From positions 1 through 27,591 of IMG/VR virus record IMGVR_UViG_3300020452_000722: a stretch of 27,591 nucleotides of DNA. One strand, given 5' to 3'. A program made the position numbers and the translations under genes. The notes below the pieces were generated by a model. The model worked only from the letters and a program-made list of their open reading frames with translations. It had not been told where the DNA came from and searched no databases. Every line of letters begins with the position of its first letter. Position 1 is the first letter of the stretch. Shown one piece after another: positions 13,274 through 19,500 of this stretch. This DNA comes from a virus.

Positions 13274-13826
13274 TGAACTTAAAGCTCACGATAACTTTTT
13301 ACTAAGTTTACCACACATGCACGATAACAATTTTCGTAATAGCATTGTTTATCTTAACAAACATGATGGAGATGGAGCAAACGGGTGGGTTATTAATAAA
13401 GAGTTAGAATCAAGAGTTACAACAAGATTAAGAAAAAGTATACAGTTAGGAATTGTTTGTCCAATTTATTATGGCGGACCAGTTGACGTAACTCAAGTAT
13501 ATGTGTTACACTCAGATGATAAACACATTCAAAATAATACTATAACACTGAATGAAAATTTGTGTATGACCAGAGACAAGATGATGATTAATATGCTTAA
13601 CAACAACGAATTTCCAAAGTTTTGGAGAGTAATGGTAGGAAGTTGCAGTTGGGGAGCAGGGCAACTAGAATCAGAATTATTGGGTAGTAGAACAGGCGGA
13701 AGAAGTATGTGGAATATATTACCGTATTGTAAAGACCTTATGTGGAATATAAATCCACAACAACAATGGGATCATGGGATTAAACAAGTTGCAACTATGA
13801 TGACCAAGAGTTATTTAAATTTTTAA
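13263..13826 (+). CDS. YqgE/AlgH family protein
   Basis: 187 residues matching the UPF0301/DUF179 family over its length: F-L-L-S-L-P-H-M-H-D-N-N-F-R-N-S-I-V-Y-L, D-G-A-N-G-W-V-I-N-K, then Y-Y-G-G-P-V and the late A-G-Q-L-E-S-E-L block. I use the TTG at 13263 because the family needs about ten residues before F-L-L-S-L-P and no ATG is available. The family is widespread in proteobacteria and has no settled biochemical role, though some members are called transcription regulators. Its occurrence in a phage is unusual. The last base of its stop codon is the first base of tRNA-Trp. Confidence 0.85.
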   Translation: MESNELKAHDNFLLSLPHMHDNNFRNSIVYLNKHDGDGANGWVINKELESRVTTRLRKSIQLGIVCPIYYGGPVDVTQVYVLHSDDKHIQNNTITLNENLCMTRDKMMINMLNNNEFPKFWRVMVGSCSWGAGQLESELLGSRTGGRSMWNILPYCKDLMWNINPQQQWDHGIKQVATMMTKSYLNF

Positions 13827-13900
13827 TCGGTTTGGTGTTAGTGGTAGCACGGCAGTCTCCAAAACTGAAGGCGGGGGTTCGATTCCTCCAACCGGTGCCA
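13826..13900 (+). tRNA. tRNA-Trp (CCA anticodon)
   Basis: Seventy-five bases forming a full cloverleaf. The acceptor ATCGGTT/AACCGGT has one G-U pair, the D stem is GTG/CAC, and the anticodon arm CAGT-CTCCAAA-ACTG carries CCA at 13859-13861. The T arm GGGG(G)TTCGATTCCTCC holds the standard loop. Discriminator G and an encoded CCA end are present. It reads UGG. It overlaps the YqgE stop by one base, so it is cut out of the same transcript. Confidence 0.95.
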
Positions 13901-13942
13901 AATTGTATGGAAATTATTCCATAAGAGAAGAAAGGAAGAAAG

Positions 13943-14152
13943 ATGATTGCATTAACCTTAGCAGTAATGAGCGGATTATTCATGTACGATAATTATGAAT
14001 TTCTTGACTTAGCTGATAAACAAATTAAACAAGGATACACTTGGAGTATGATAGACGAAGGCTGTAGAGCGCCACTAGAAGGGACACTACATATTGCCGC
14101 CGAAAATACCGAAACAGGTGAAAAGTTTGTTTGTCTAAAACTGGAGAAATAA
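13943..14152 (+). CDS. Small protein with N-terminal hydrophobic segment (69 aa)
   Basis: AGGAAG precedes the ATG. Residues 1-14 (M-I-A-L-T-L-A-V-M-S-G-L-F-M) are hydrophobic but short with no basic start, so it may be a weak signal or anchor. The rest is soluble with two Cys. No family recognised. It opens a run of three small genes between tRNA-Trp and tmRNA. Confidence 0.6.
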   Translation: MIALTLAVMSGLFMYDNYEFLDLADKQIKQGYTWSMIDEGCRAPLEGTLHIAAENTETGEKFVCLKLEK

Positions 14153-14155
14153 TAA

Positions 14156-14389
14156 ATGTATACTGTGGAATATGAATGGGACAATGTTGAAATTGTTATA
14201 TTAGATGATGACGGCTACGAAGATGATTTACACATCGATGTAGAAGAATCAGGCGTTTATATCTCTCAGTGGAACACGATTCTCAATGAAGAATCAAGTA
14301 TTCGTATAAGCCATAAGCAATGGATGGAACTTATCGCGGCTATTAATAGTCCAGAAGGAGCATTTGTGATACGAAATAGGAAAAGTTAA
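14156..14389 (+). CDS. Hypothetical acidic protein (77 aa)
   Basis: GGAG is followed by ATG 14156. The protein is acidic, beta-rich in its first half (Y-T-V-E-Y-E-W, V-E-I-V-I-L-D-D-D-G-Y), with a W-M-E-L-I-A-A-I helix near the end. No family recognised. The TAA ends one base before the next ATG region. Confidence 0.6.
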   Translation: MYTVEYEWDNVEIVILDDDGYEDDLHIDVEESGVYISQWNTILNEESSIRISHKQWMELIAAINSPEGAFVIRNRKS

Positions 14390-14577
14390 TGGATATAGTT
14401 TGGGTTTTAATGTTGAGTGTTTGTAGCACAAATCAGTGTGTTACTCAAACTATTTCTTCATATCAAAATGAAGAACAATGCCTAGTAATTAAAAATGAAC
14501 ATGAAACAATACCACCAGATGGTTATTGGAAAAGTATAAATTATATATGCAAACCAGAAAATAGTATAAAAATTTAG
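14389..14577 (+). CDS. Small Cys-containing exported protein (62 aa)
   Basis: A hydrophobic start (M-D-I-V-W-V-L-M-L-S-V-C) precedes a region with spaced cysteines (12, 17, 31, 53) that could form two disulfides outside the cytoplasm. The layout resembles DUF1482-type small phage proteins, but the match is loose. The tmRNA promoter begins 2 bases after its stop. Confidence 0.55.
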   Translation: MDIVWVLMLSVCSTNQCVTQTISSYQNEEQCLVIKNEHETIPPDGYWKSINYICKPENSIKI

Positions 14578-14578
14578 G

Positions 14579-14609
14579 TTGACAAGTAAGACATTTTGCT
14601 TTATAAATA
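14579..14609 (+). promoter_or_regulatory. Hybrid early/late promoter of the tmRNA gene
   Basis: TTGACA at 14579-14584, a 17-base spacer and TATAAATA at 14602-14609. The last box works both as a -10 hexamer (TATAAA) and as a perfect T4 late-promoter box, so tmRNA could be made through the whole infection. Confidence 0.75.
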
Positions 14610-14882
14610 TAACTTGTAAACGTTGAAGCAACGTGAACGCATACTGGACCCGGGGGCGGTACCCGGCGCCTCCACCAAAATACTTTTAAGACGAGAGTCT
14701 TTTTATGGGGGCGAACTAGGATCGACAGGTGTTGTAGTGAAGTGGAGTTTACCGGATGACTGCGTTATTGGTCAAACTTTATAATTGCAAATGACAATTA
14801 TGCGCCAGAAATGGCAATGGCGGCCTAATTAGGCTTTCCGGGGTTGGCAACTGACCTAGCAACAGAATAGTTGCACTTTTAA
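14610..14882 (+). ncRNA. ssrA: Circularly permuted (two-piece) tmRNA
   Basis: The alphaproteobacterial permuted order is clear. First comes the acceptor piece, with T stem CCGGG/CCCGG (14650-14666), acceptor strand CGCCTCC 14667-14673, then A and CCA (14675-14677). A 29-base spacer contains hairpin AAGAC-GAGA-GTCTT. The coding piece begins with GGGGGCG 14707-14713, which pairs with CGCCTCC and places a G-U wobble at position 3, the alanine identity element. The tag reading frame at 14787-14828 encodes ANDNYAPEMAMAA and a stop. A GCAAC/GTTGC hairpin with TTTT (14859-14880) ends the gene. tmRNA with SmpB frees stalled ribosomes and tags the nascent chain for proteolysis. Processing of the spacer must rely on host RNases. 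Confidence 0.95.
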
Positions 14883-14902
14883 TTGTAAACTAAGGATAGA
14901 AT

Positions 14903-15415
14903 ATGTATAAAGTAACTGCCTACTTTAGAGATTATAAGGTTGTACAAAAGTTTTATAATCTTTATGATGCAATAGATTTTAGAGATAGTGCAGATGCAAA
15001 CTACCCTAAAGAAGTAAAATTTGAAAAGGTTAAAGATATGAGAGAATGGATATATAGTTGCTGGAATCATGTTATGAATGCAGAAGTTAACCCTTTACGA
15101 AACATTCCAGATCTAAGCACACGACATATGATTATGCAGGTACTAGCATGGATGTGGTGCATTGCTTTTGCAATTATTGTAGGTAGCTATACTGTTTTTG
15201 CAATAAGTGCCATTGCACACGTTGTATTAATAGGAGCAATAGTAGTTACAGTTGGTACTTTCAAAGTTGCAGAATACAAGCCCCAAGCATTTGAATTTGT
15301 AAAAGGATACAATTCCTATGGTAGGGGAAGAAATTCTGTGTACTATAGAGATGAAAAAGGTAATGCAGTTAAAGTAGAATTACCAAAAGGTGACCCTGGC
15401 GGAGAGCATGAATAA
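14903..15415 (+). CDS. Membrane protein with two spans (170 aa)
   Basis: AAGGA precedes the ATG. A soluble N-terminal part (about 1-70) is followed by two hydrophobic helices (about 77-98 and 101-122) and a hydrophilic, Gly/Arg/Lys-rich C-terminus. Both termini probably lie on the cytoplasmic side. No family recognised. It lies between tmRNA and the oxygenase gene, whose late promoter overlaps its stop. Confidence 0.65.
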   Translation: MYKVTAYFRDYKVVQKFYNLYDAIDFRDSADANYPKEVKFEKVKDMREWIYSCWNHVMNAEVNPLRNIPDLSTRHMIMQVLAWMWCIAFAIIVGSYTVFAISAIAHVVLIGAIVVTVGTFKVAEYKPQAFEFVKGYNSYGRGRNSVYYRDEKGNAVKVELPKGDPGGEHE

Positions 15416-15418
15416 ATA
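15412..15418 (+). promoter_or_regulatory. T4-type late promoter of the oxygenase gene
   Basis: ATAAATA across the stop of the upstream gene. The expected start near 15424 gives a leader of about 20 bases with GAGGAG before ATG 15445. Confidence 0.55.
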
Positions 15419-15444
15419 GAGTTGCGGTACGAGAGGAGATTATC

Positions 15445-16533
15445 ATGCCAGCAAGAAATCACAAAAATTGGTTAAAAAAGCCTGTAGTAGAATATGTGGA
15501 TAGTCGTATCTATTCAGACTATAAAATTTTTGAAGAAGAAATCAAAAATATTTTTAGTAAAGTTTGGATCCCTATGTGTCATAAAAGTGAACTACCAAAC
15601 GAGTTAGACTTTAGAACAACACAGATAGCAGGTATCAATGTTCTTGTGTATAACACAGGAAAAGAATTCAAAGCATATCGTAACTATGGTAGTCAAACAC
15701 CAGCAGGAACACTAGAAGCACCCATTGTAACTGTTGAACCTCAGTTGCATTTAGAAGTAAAGCACGGAGGTATGATATGGGTAACACTAGATCCAAACCC
15801 AACACAGAGTGTAGAACAATGGACGGCAGGTGCATTTGATTGTATTGCTGATGCTATTGATACAGAGGAACTAGAAGTATTTCATTATCACAAAGCAATT
15901 ATTCCTACTAATTATAAACTGTGGCATGATACTAATAGTGAATTCTATCACGACTTTATGCATTATTTTAATCGTATAACTGGTTTTAATGATGAATATT
16001 TTGCAAGAAAAAATGTTCCTTTTGATAATGGACATGTAAATGTAAGTAGCTTCACAGTCAATTATACAGAGTTTGATAAAGATGGGGATAGAGGCGAGCT
16101 AAGTTTTCCTTACCTACCACCCAACCAATGGTACATGGTAGACTTATTTCCTGGCTTTAACTTTAACCTTAGAGGTAGTGCTTATCGTTCGGATAGTGTT
16201 ACTCCACTAGGACCTGATAGTGTATTAATTGAATTTAGAGGATATGGATTGCTAAAAGATACACCCGAAGAACGTGCAACTCGAATAAGACATCACAATA
16301 CTATTTGGGGACCTTTTGGAAGAAACTTACACGAAGACTTAATTGGAGTTACCGGACAAGGTGTAAGTATGGCACAAGGAACAGAACGCAGAAACATATT
16401 ACATGGTAGACACGAAAACGAAACCATACATGACGAAGTAGGTATGCGACACTATTATGAAGAATGGGGTCAACATATGGAATTAGATCCAAGTAATCCA
16501 GTTTTTGAAGAATCAGAAAAGATGGTAGCTTAA
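15445..16533 (+). CDS. Rieske-type ring-hydroxylating oxygenase alpha-subunit homologue lacking the Rieske cluster
   Basis: 362 residues. The N-terminal part follows Rieske oxygenases (I-F-S-K-V-W-I-P-M-C-H-K-S-E-L-P, then I-A-G-I-N-V-L-V-Y), but after A-Y-R-N-Y-G (77-82) the sequence passes within about 25 residues to V-K-H-G-G-M-I-W-V-T-L (105-115). The two loops carrying C-x-H and C-x-x-H that bind the [2Fe-2S] cluster are missing. The catalytic domain has N-x-x-E-F-Y-H169-D-F-M-H173 and E-D298, a plausible 2-His-1-carboxylate iron site, though the His spacing is one residue shorter than usual. A normal enzyme hydroxylates a substrate with electrons passed through the Rieske centre; here another electron route or a lost activity must be assumed. 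A ribosome binding site and late promoter precede it and a terminator follows. Confidence 0.8.
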   Translation: MPARNHKNWLKKPVVEYVDSRIYSDYKIFEEEIKNIFSKVWIPMCHKSELPNELDFRTTQIAGINVLVYNTGKEFKAYRNYGSQTPAGTLEAPIVTVEPQLHLEVKHGGMIWVTLDPNPTQSVEQWTAGAFDCIADAIDTEELEVFHYHKAIIPTNYKLWHDTNSEFYHDFMHYFNRITGFNDEYFARKNVPFDNGHVNVSSFTVNYTEFDKDGDRGELSFPYLPPNQWYMVDLFPGFNFNLRGSAYRSDSVTPLGPDSVLIEFRGYGLLKDTPEERATRIRHHNTIWGPFGRNLHEDLIGVTGQGVSMAQGTERRNILHGRHENETIHDEVGMRHYYEEWGQHMELDPSNPVFEESEKMVA

Positions 16534-16543
16534 CACTTATCTT

Positions 16544-16572
16544 TGTTGTGTGGTTTATATACAACATCTTTT
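16544..16572 (+). terminator. Rho-independent terminator after the oxygenase gene
   Basis: TGTTGTG (16544-16550) pairs with TACAACA (16560-16566), 7 bp with one G-U pair, followed by TCTTTT. It lies 11 bases after the oxygenase stop. Confidence 0.65.
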
Positions 16573-16627
16573 GATACCTAATAGGTGCATAATACTATAT
16601 ATAGTACCCTTTATTTCTTAAGATCCA

Positions 16628-16634
16628 ATAAATA
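16628..16634 (+). promoter_or_regulatory. Candidate late promoter
   Basis: ATAAATA ahead of the hairpin at 16643. Transcription would begin near 16640, almost at the foot of the hairpin. Confidence 0.4.
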
Positions 16635-16642
16635 ATAATGAG

Positions 16643-16673
16643 CAAAACAGAAGTGTTTTGTTCGTTTTTTTTT
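16643..16673 (+). terminator. Hairpin with long T run (terminator or 5' stabiliser)
   Basis: CAAAACA (16643-16649) pairs with TGTTTTG (16654-16660) around a GAAG loop. It is followed by TTCG and nine T. As a terminator it would end transcripts from upstream; as the 5' end of a late transcript it would be a protective hairpin. It makes an open frame starting at 16638 unlikely as a gene start. Confidence 0.65.
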
Positions 16674-16697
16674 GGCAGATTTGAAGGAGATAAGATT

Positions 16698-17087
16698 ATG
16701 AATCGTTTACTAGCCACACTTGCACTACTTGGTGCATTCACAACCTCAGCCTATGCAGAAGGCAAAATCTGGAGTTGGTCAAATGAGGTGACTGCAGAAT
16801 ATGCAGTTGACGCAGAAAAAACAACCTTGGTTTATGAACCAGACCTTGATATCAGTGTTAGACCAGACTGGACATTGTCTTTAGGCACTACAATTAGCAT
16901 GTACGACAGTTCAGCTACTGATAGTGTTACAGTATTTGATGTACTAGATGATGGTAGCAGACCTGATTTAGATATGGAACTTTCTTGGGCAATAAGAGCA
17001 AATACAGAAGCCTATGCTAAAACATCATGGGATATTGATGCTTCAGAAAGAAAAGATATCACACTCGGTATGAGTTTTTCATTCTAA
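16698..17087 (+). CDS. Exported outer-membrane-like beta protein (129 aa)
   Basis: AGGAG is at 16685. A clear signal peptide (M-N-R-L-L-A-T-L-A-L-L-G-A-F-T-T-S-A-Y-A, cleaved after A-Y-A) is followed by alternating-residue beta strands (V-T-A-E-Y-A-V-D, T-T-L-V-Y-E-P, W-T-L-S-L-G-T-T, I-T-L-G-M-S-F-S-F) and a terminal Phe. These features suit a small outer-membrane or periplasmic beta barrel. The frame is open from 16638 but passes through the hairpin, so ATG 16698 is preferred. Function unknown. It could coat or alter the host surface. Confidence 0.7.
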   Translation: MNRLLATLALLGAFTTSAYAEGKIWSWSNEVTAEYAVDAEKTTLVYEPDLDISVRPDWTLSLGTTISMYDSSATDSVTVFDVLDDGSRPDLDMELSWAIRANTEAYAKTSWDIDASERKDITLGMSFSF

Positions 17088-17090
17088 TCG

Positions 17091-17119
17091 TTGACATTTG
17101 GTAATAAGTATACTATATT
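17091..17119 (+). promoter_or_regulatory. Sigma70-type promoter
   Basis: TTGACA 17091-17096, a 17-base spacer and TATATT 17114-17119, directly after the beta protein gene. It drives the 69-aa membrane protein at 17156. Confidence 0.8.
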
Positions 17120-17155
17120 ATAAACATATAGTAGAAACAACTAAAGGAGTCGGCA

Positions 17156-17365
17156 ATGTTAATAGGATACGAAGGCTATATAGCCGTAGCAATATGTTTA
17201 TTTTGTACATGGCTTGGTTATATACAAGGTCGTAGAACTGGAATTGAAGTAGCGGTAAACGGTATGATCAATCTGAGAATTTTAGAAGTTCTCGATAATG
17301 GAGAATTAGTAGCCGGCTCCCAACTAAATGTAAATGCAAAGAACAGGAAATTTGAGAAGAATTAG
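17156..17365 (+). CDS. Small membrane protein (69 aa)
   Basis: AGGAG precedes the ATG. Residues 7-24 form one hydrophobic helix (Y-I-A-V-A-I-C-L-F-C-T-W-L-G-Y-I) followed by Q-G-R-R-T-G, so the C-terminal 45 residues are probably cytoplasmic. No family recognised. A hairpin terminator follows 42 bases later. Confidence 0.65.
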   Translation: MLIGYEGYIAVAICLFCTWLGYIQGRRTGIEVAVNGMINLRILEVLDNGELVAGSQLNVNAKNRKFEKN

Positions 17366-17406
17366 AGACAGAAAATAAGAAATATATAAAACAAAGGAAT
17401 TTAGAC

Positions 17407-17434
17407 ACACCCTTGCTTAAAAAAGTAAGGGTGT
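17407..17434 (+). terminator. 12-bp hairpin, probable terminator
   Basis: ACACCCTTGCTT and AAGTAAGGGTGT pair fully (one G-U) around an AAAA loop. The T tail is weak (TGTCTT). It closes the 17091-17365 transcript. Confidence 0.7.
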
Positions 17435-17448
17435 TGTCTTGAGTGATA

Positions 17449-17535
17449 ATGACAGACGCAGATTTTACATTTATGATACTTTTAAGTATAGGTATATTTG
17501 TACTAGTTTTATACGTTGTAGATAGACGTAAATAG
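17449..17535 (+). CDS. Possible 28-aa single-span microprotein
   Basis: ATG 17449 to TAG 17535 encodes M-T-D-A-D-F, one hydrophobic helix of about 19 residues and V-D-R-R-K. The ideal membrane-anchor pattern supports it, but there is no clear ribosome binding site. Its stop overlaps the late promoter of the next gene. Confidence 0.4.
   Translation: MTDADFTFMILLSIGIFVLVLYVVDRRK
17529..17534 (+). promoter_or_regulatory. Late promoter, near-leaderless spacing
   Basis: TAAATA in CGTAAATAG ends 6 bases before the GTG at 17541; the predicted +1 leaves a one-base leader. No ribosome binding site. Confidence 0.5.
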
Positions 17536-17540
17536 TTCTA

Positions 17541-18038
17541 GTGAGAGTTATACTAGTAATATTATTTTTTACCCTTATTACAAATTGTGCGGGTACAGTT
17601 AACCATGTTTCCGTGGCAGAAAGTAAGATTGGATTAAATGAATATCAACACAAAACTGTACTCAAAGAATATGTAGGTTTTGATCCACGTTATACAGAAT
17701 GGTGTGCGGCTTTTGTAAATGCAGTATTGGCTGAAAGTATGATGACTAACCTACATGACATGGACCATCCACAACCGCTAACTGCTAGAAGTTTCTTGGA
17801 TTGGGGAGAAAAAGTTGACTTACCCCAAGCAGGTGATATTATAGTGTTTCCGAGAGGAACTAGCGATTGGCAAGGACATGTTGGTTTTTATGTTGGATCA
17901 ACTGAAAAAAATGGTAAAAAATATTACCGTATACTAGGTGGTAACCAAAATGATAGTGTTAGCATTGAATTATATCGTGCAAATCAAGCACTAGGAATAA
18001 GGCGATATAAATATTTGTATGGACCCAATAATACATAA
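17541..18038 (+). CDS. CHAP-like (TIGR02594-type) peptidoglycan hydrolase with signal peptide
   Basis: 165 residues with a GTG start. Signal: R-V-I-L-V-I-L-F-F-T-L-I-T-N-C, where Cys16 could be lipidated although Asn at -1 is unusual. The catalytic region has E-W-C-A-A-F-V-N with Cys55, G-D-I-I-V-F, G-H-V-G-F-Y with His113 and G-G-N-Q-N-D with Asn135, the Cys-His-Asn set of NlpC/P60-CHAP-type cell wall hydrolases. It would cut peptide bonds in the wall, making it a second lysis candidate besides the SleB-type protein. No ribosome binding site; a late-promoter box lies 6 bases upstream. Its 3' end overlaps the next gene by 20 bases. Confidence 0.8.
   Translation: MRVILVILFFTLITNCAGTVNHVSVAESKIGLNEYQHKTVLKEYVGFDPRYTEWCAAFVNAVLAESMMTNLHDMDHPQPLTARSFLDWGEKVDLPQAGDIIVFPRGTSDWQGHVGFYVGSTEKNGKKYYRILGGNQNDSVSIELYRANQALGIRRYKYLYGPNNT
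18006..18013 (+). promoter_or_regulatory. Perfect T4 late promoter, leaderless spacing
   Basis: TATAAATA, an exact match to the T4 late consensus, inside the 3' end of the CHAP-like gene and ending 5 bases before ATG 18019. No ribosome binding site nearby. Confidence 0.7.
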
Positions 18039-18345
18039 ACAAGTACAAGCAATGCAGGATAGCTTCCAAAGACTGGAAGATGCTGAATCAAAAGTTAGTA
18101 ATATAAAAACAAGAATTCAGTTAATAAAAAACTCTTTGGGTGTAAAAGAAAAATCTATCAGTGAAATATTAGGAACACAACCACCCAAAGAAGAACCTAA
18201 AGATGACTTAAATGATCTTAGAGCTAAGTTAGTTCCTAAAAATGCTAAAAAATCTCTGCCGTATAACATTGTAAAAAGCGAAGTTGAGCAAGCAGACGAA
18301 GATTTAAAAAAAGCACTTGACGATGCTTTCGCAAAAATTAAATAA
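18019..18345 (+). CDS. Coiled-coil protein (108 aa)
   Basis: Nearly all helical: two heptad-rich segments (about 5-48 and 83-107) flank a Pro/Glu/Lys linker (T-Q-P-P-K-E-E-P-K-D-D). No membrane segment or signal. The late promoter and the following virion-type gene suggest a structural or chaperone role in particle assembly, as inference. No family recognised. Confidence 0.65.
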   Translation: MDPIIHKQVQAMQDSFQRLEDAESKVSNIKTRIQLIKNSLGVKEKSISEILGTQPPKEEPKDDLNDLRAKLVPKNAKKSLPYNIVKSEVEQADEDLKKALDDAFAKIK

Positions 18346-18348
18346 ATA
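18342..18348 (+). promoter_or_regulatory. T4-type late promoter, leaderless spacing
   Basis: ATAAATA across the stop of the coiled-coil gene, ending exactly 5 bases before ATG 18354. No ribosome binding site. Confidence 0.65.
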
Positions 18349-18353
18349 GTTGT

Positions 18354-18908
18354 ATGGGAATACTAACAGGATATCAACCAGCACAACCAGTTAATCCACA
18401 TGATGCCAATGGCATATCAAGGATCAATCCAAAAGCTGATAGAGCGGCGGCTAAGACTGCATATGTAACTTGGCTTGCAAACAAAAAGAATCAACTTTAT
18501 GGAGGTGGTGCAAATCCAGGCTTATTTGATCATACTGGATTGACATATTCAGACGAAACCGGTGGATTTGGTGGGGAGGCATATTATGTTACAGTTTCAG
18601 GTGGCAAGTATTTTATTGACGGTGTAGAAACGCCTACACTTGACTTATTGTACGTTTATAATCCGTCAGTTCCAGGATCTTTTGTAAATCATATGTTTAT
18701 AACAACAGACGGTAGTGTTGGTAGCCATCCATTTAGATTTAGTACTACTCCTGATGGCACTCATGGCGGCGGCGTTGAATTAGTAAACGTCCAGTACTCT
18801 ATAGGTAGTGGTTATACAAATCTTTTCTCAAAACCTGTACTTCCTTCAATACTCTATTATTACTGTTCATCTCATCCTGGCATGGGTGGAAAACTTACAT
18901 TATCATAA
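18354..18908 (+). CDS. Virion-type protein with cupredoxin-like domain
   Basis: 184 residues. After an N-terminal region (about 1-75) comes Y-Y-V-T-V-S-G-G-K-Y-F-I-D-G-V, L-L-Y-V-Y-N, G-S-H-P-F-R-F-S, D-G-T-H-G-G-G-V and the end L-Y-Y-Y-C-S-S-H-P-G-M-G-G. This block recurs in structural proteins of T4-like cyanophages and pelagiphages. It also fits a cupredoxin fold with His125, Cys171, His174 and Met177 placed like type 1 copper ligands. The protein is probably a tail or capsid-surface component; metal binding is not shown. It converges with the minus-strand island (14-base stop overlap). Confidence 0.78.
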   Translation: MGILTGYQPAQPVNPHDANGISRINPKADRAAAKTAYVTWLANKKNQLYGGGANPGLFDHTGLTYSDETGGFGGEAYYVTVSGGKYFIDGVETPTLDLLYVYNPSVPGSFVNHMFITTDGSVGSHPFRFSTTPDGTHGGGVELVNVQYSIGSGYTNLFSKPVLPSILYYYCSSHPGMGGKLTLS

Positions 18909-19260
18909 ACACATATAGCAAATAACAACTGAAATGAGCTATTTGATCTATGGCTTGTACTTTCCAAAATTTATCTTGATTAGGATTTACATTAGTTCGT
19001 AGTGTGTAGATTCGTTTTACATAATCAATTATACTATGCAACACAAAATCTACTATACCAATAATCAATGCCCAATATAATCCTGCAAAAACTAATGTAA
19101 CACCAGCAGTAAGAACAGCATGATCCAAACCATGCAACCATAATTTAGGTTTCAATAACTGTTCTTTTTCGCCGAGATGTTTTTTACCGTTAAATCTACT
19201 CTGAAGCCATAGGTCTGCTATTGCATGTTTGACTAAAAGCAAGTAAAAATATAAGGTCAA
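18895..19260 (-). CDS. DUF3307-like membrane protein
   Basis: 121 residues with three to four hydrophobic segments and the conserved histidine and aspartate pattern K-H-A-I-A-D-L-W-L-Q-S, L-W-L-H-G-L-D-H-A, F-V-L-H-S-I-I-D-Y and D-Q-I-A-H-F. These fit DUF3307, a family of small integral membrane proteins of unknown function. The start is TTG 19260, overlapping the TGA of the upstream gene. The last gene of its minus-strand operon. Confidence 0.7.
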   Translation of the reverse strand: MTLYFYLLLVKHAIADLWLQSRFNGKKHLGEKEQLLKPKLWLHGLDHAVLTAGVTLVFAGLYWALIIGIVDFVLHSIIDYVKRIYTLRTNVNPNQDKFWKVQAIDQIAHFSCYLLYVFMIM

Positions 19261-19499
19261 CGTTTACCGCCTGTTTTCCAAACTGTGTGTGCCGGTACCC
19301 TAATCATTGGTTTGTTAGTTTCGTTTTTATTAGGATTAGGAATTGTCAGCATAACTTTTTTGCCTTTTAGAAATGCAGTAAGTTGATTCATAATTCTCTG
19401 ACTTTCATAACCTTCGTCAAGATGTCTGAGTCTGCTTCTCATTGGTCTTCCAATTTCACCTTTACTAGTATAGCTTGTTTTTGAACTTTTCTTACCCAT
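19257..19499 (-). CDS. Hypothetical basic protein (80 aa)
   Basis: A strongly basic soluble protein, Ser/Lys-rich at the start (G-K-K-S-S-K-T-S-Y) and with an R-S-R-L-R-H-L helix. It is Pro/Asn-rich in the second half and ends K-T-G-G-K-R. It may bind nucleic acid, but no family was recognised. GGGAAG lies upstream. It overlaps the DUF3307 gene. Confidence 0.6.
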   Translation of the reverse strand: MGKKSSKTSYTSKGEIGRPMRSRLRHLDEGYESQRIMNQLTAFLKGKKVMLTIPNPNKNETNKPMIRVPAHTVWKTGGKR

Positions 19500-19500
19500 A

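Noticed and set aside
16638-16697. Upstream extension of the beta-protein gene
   Set aside because: It translates through a hairpin with a T run and would bury the clear signal peptide that starts at 16698.
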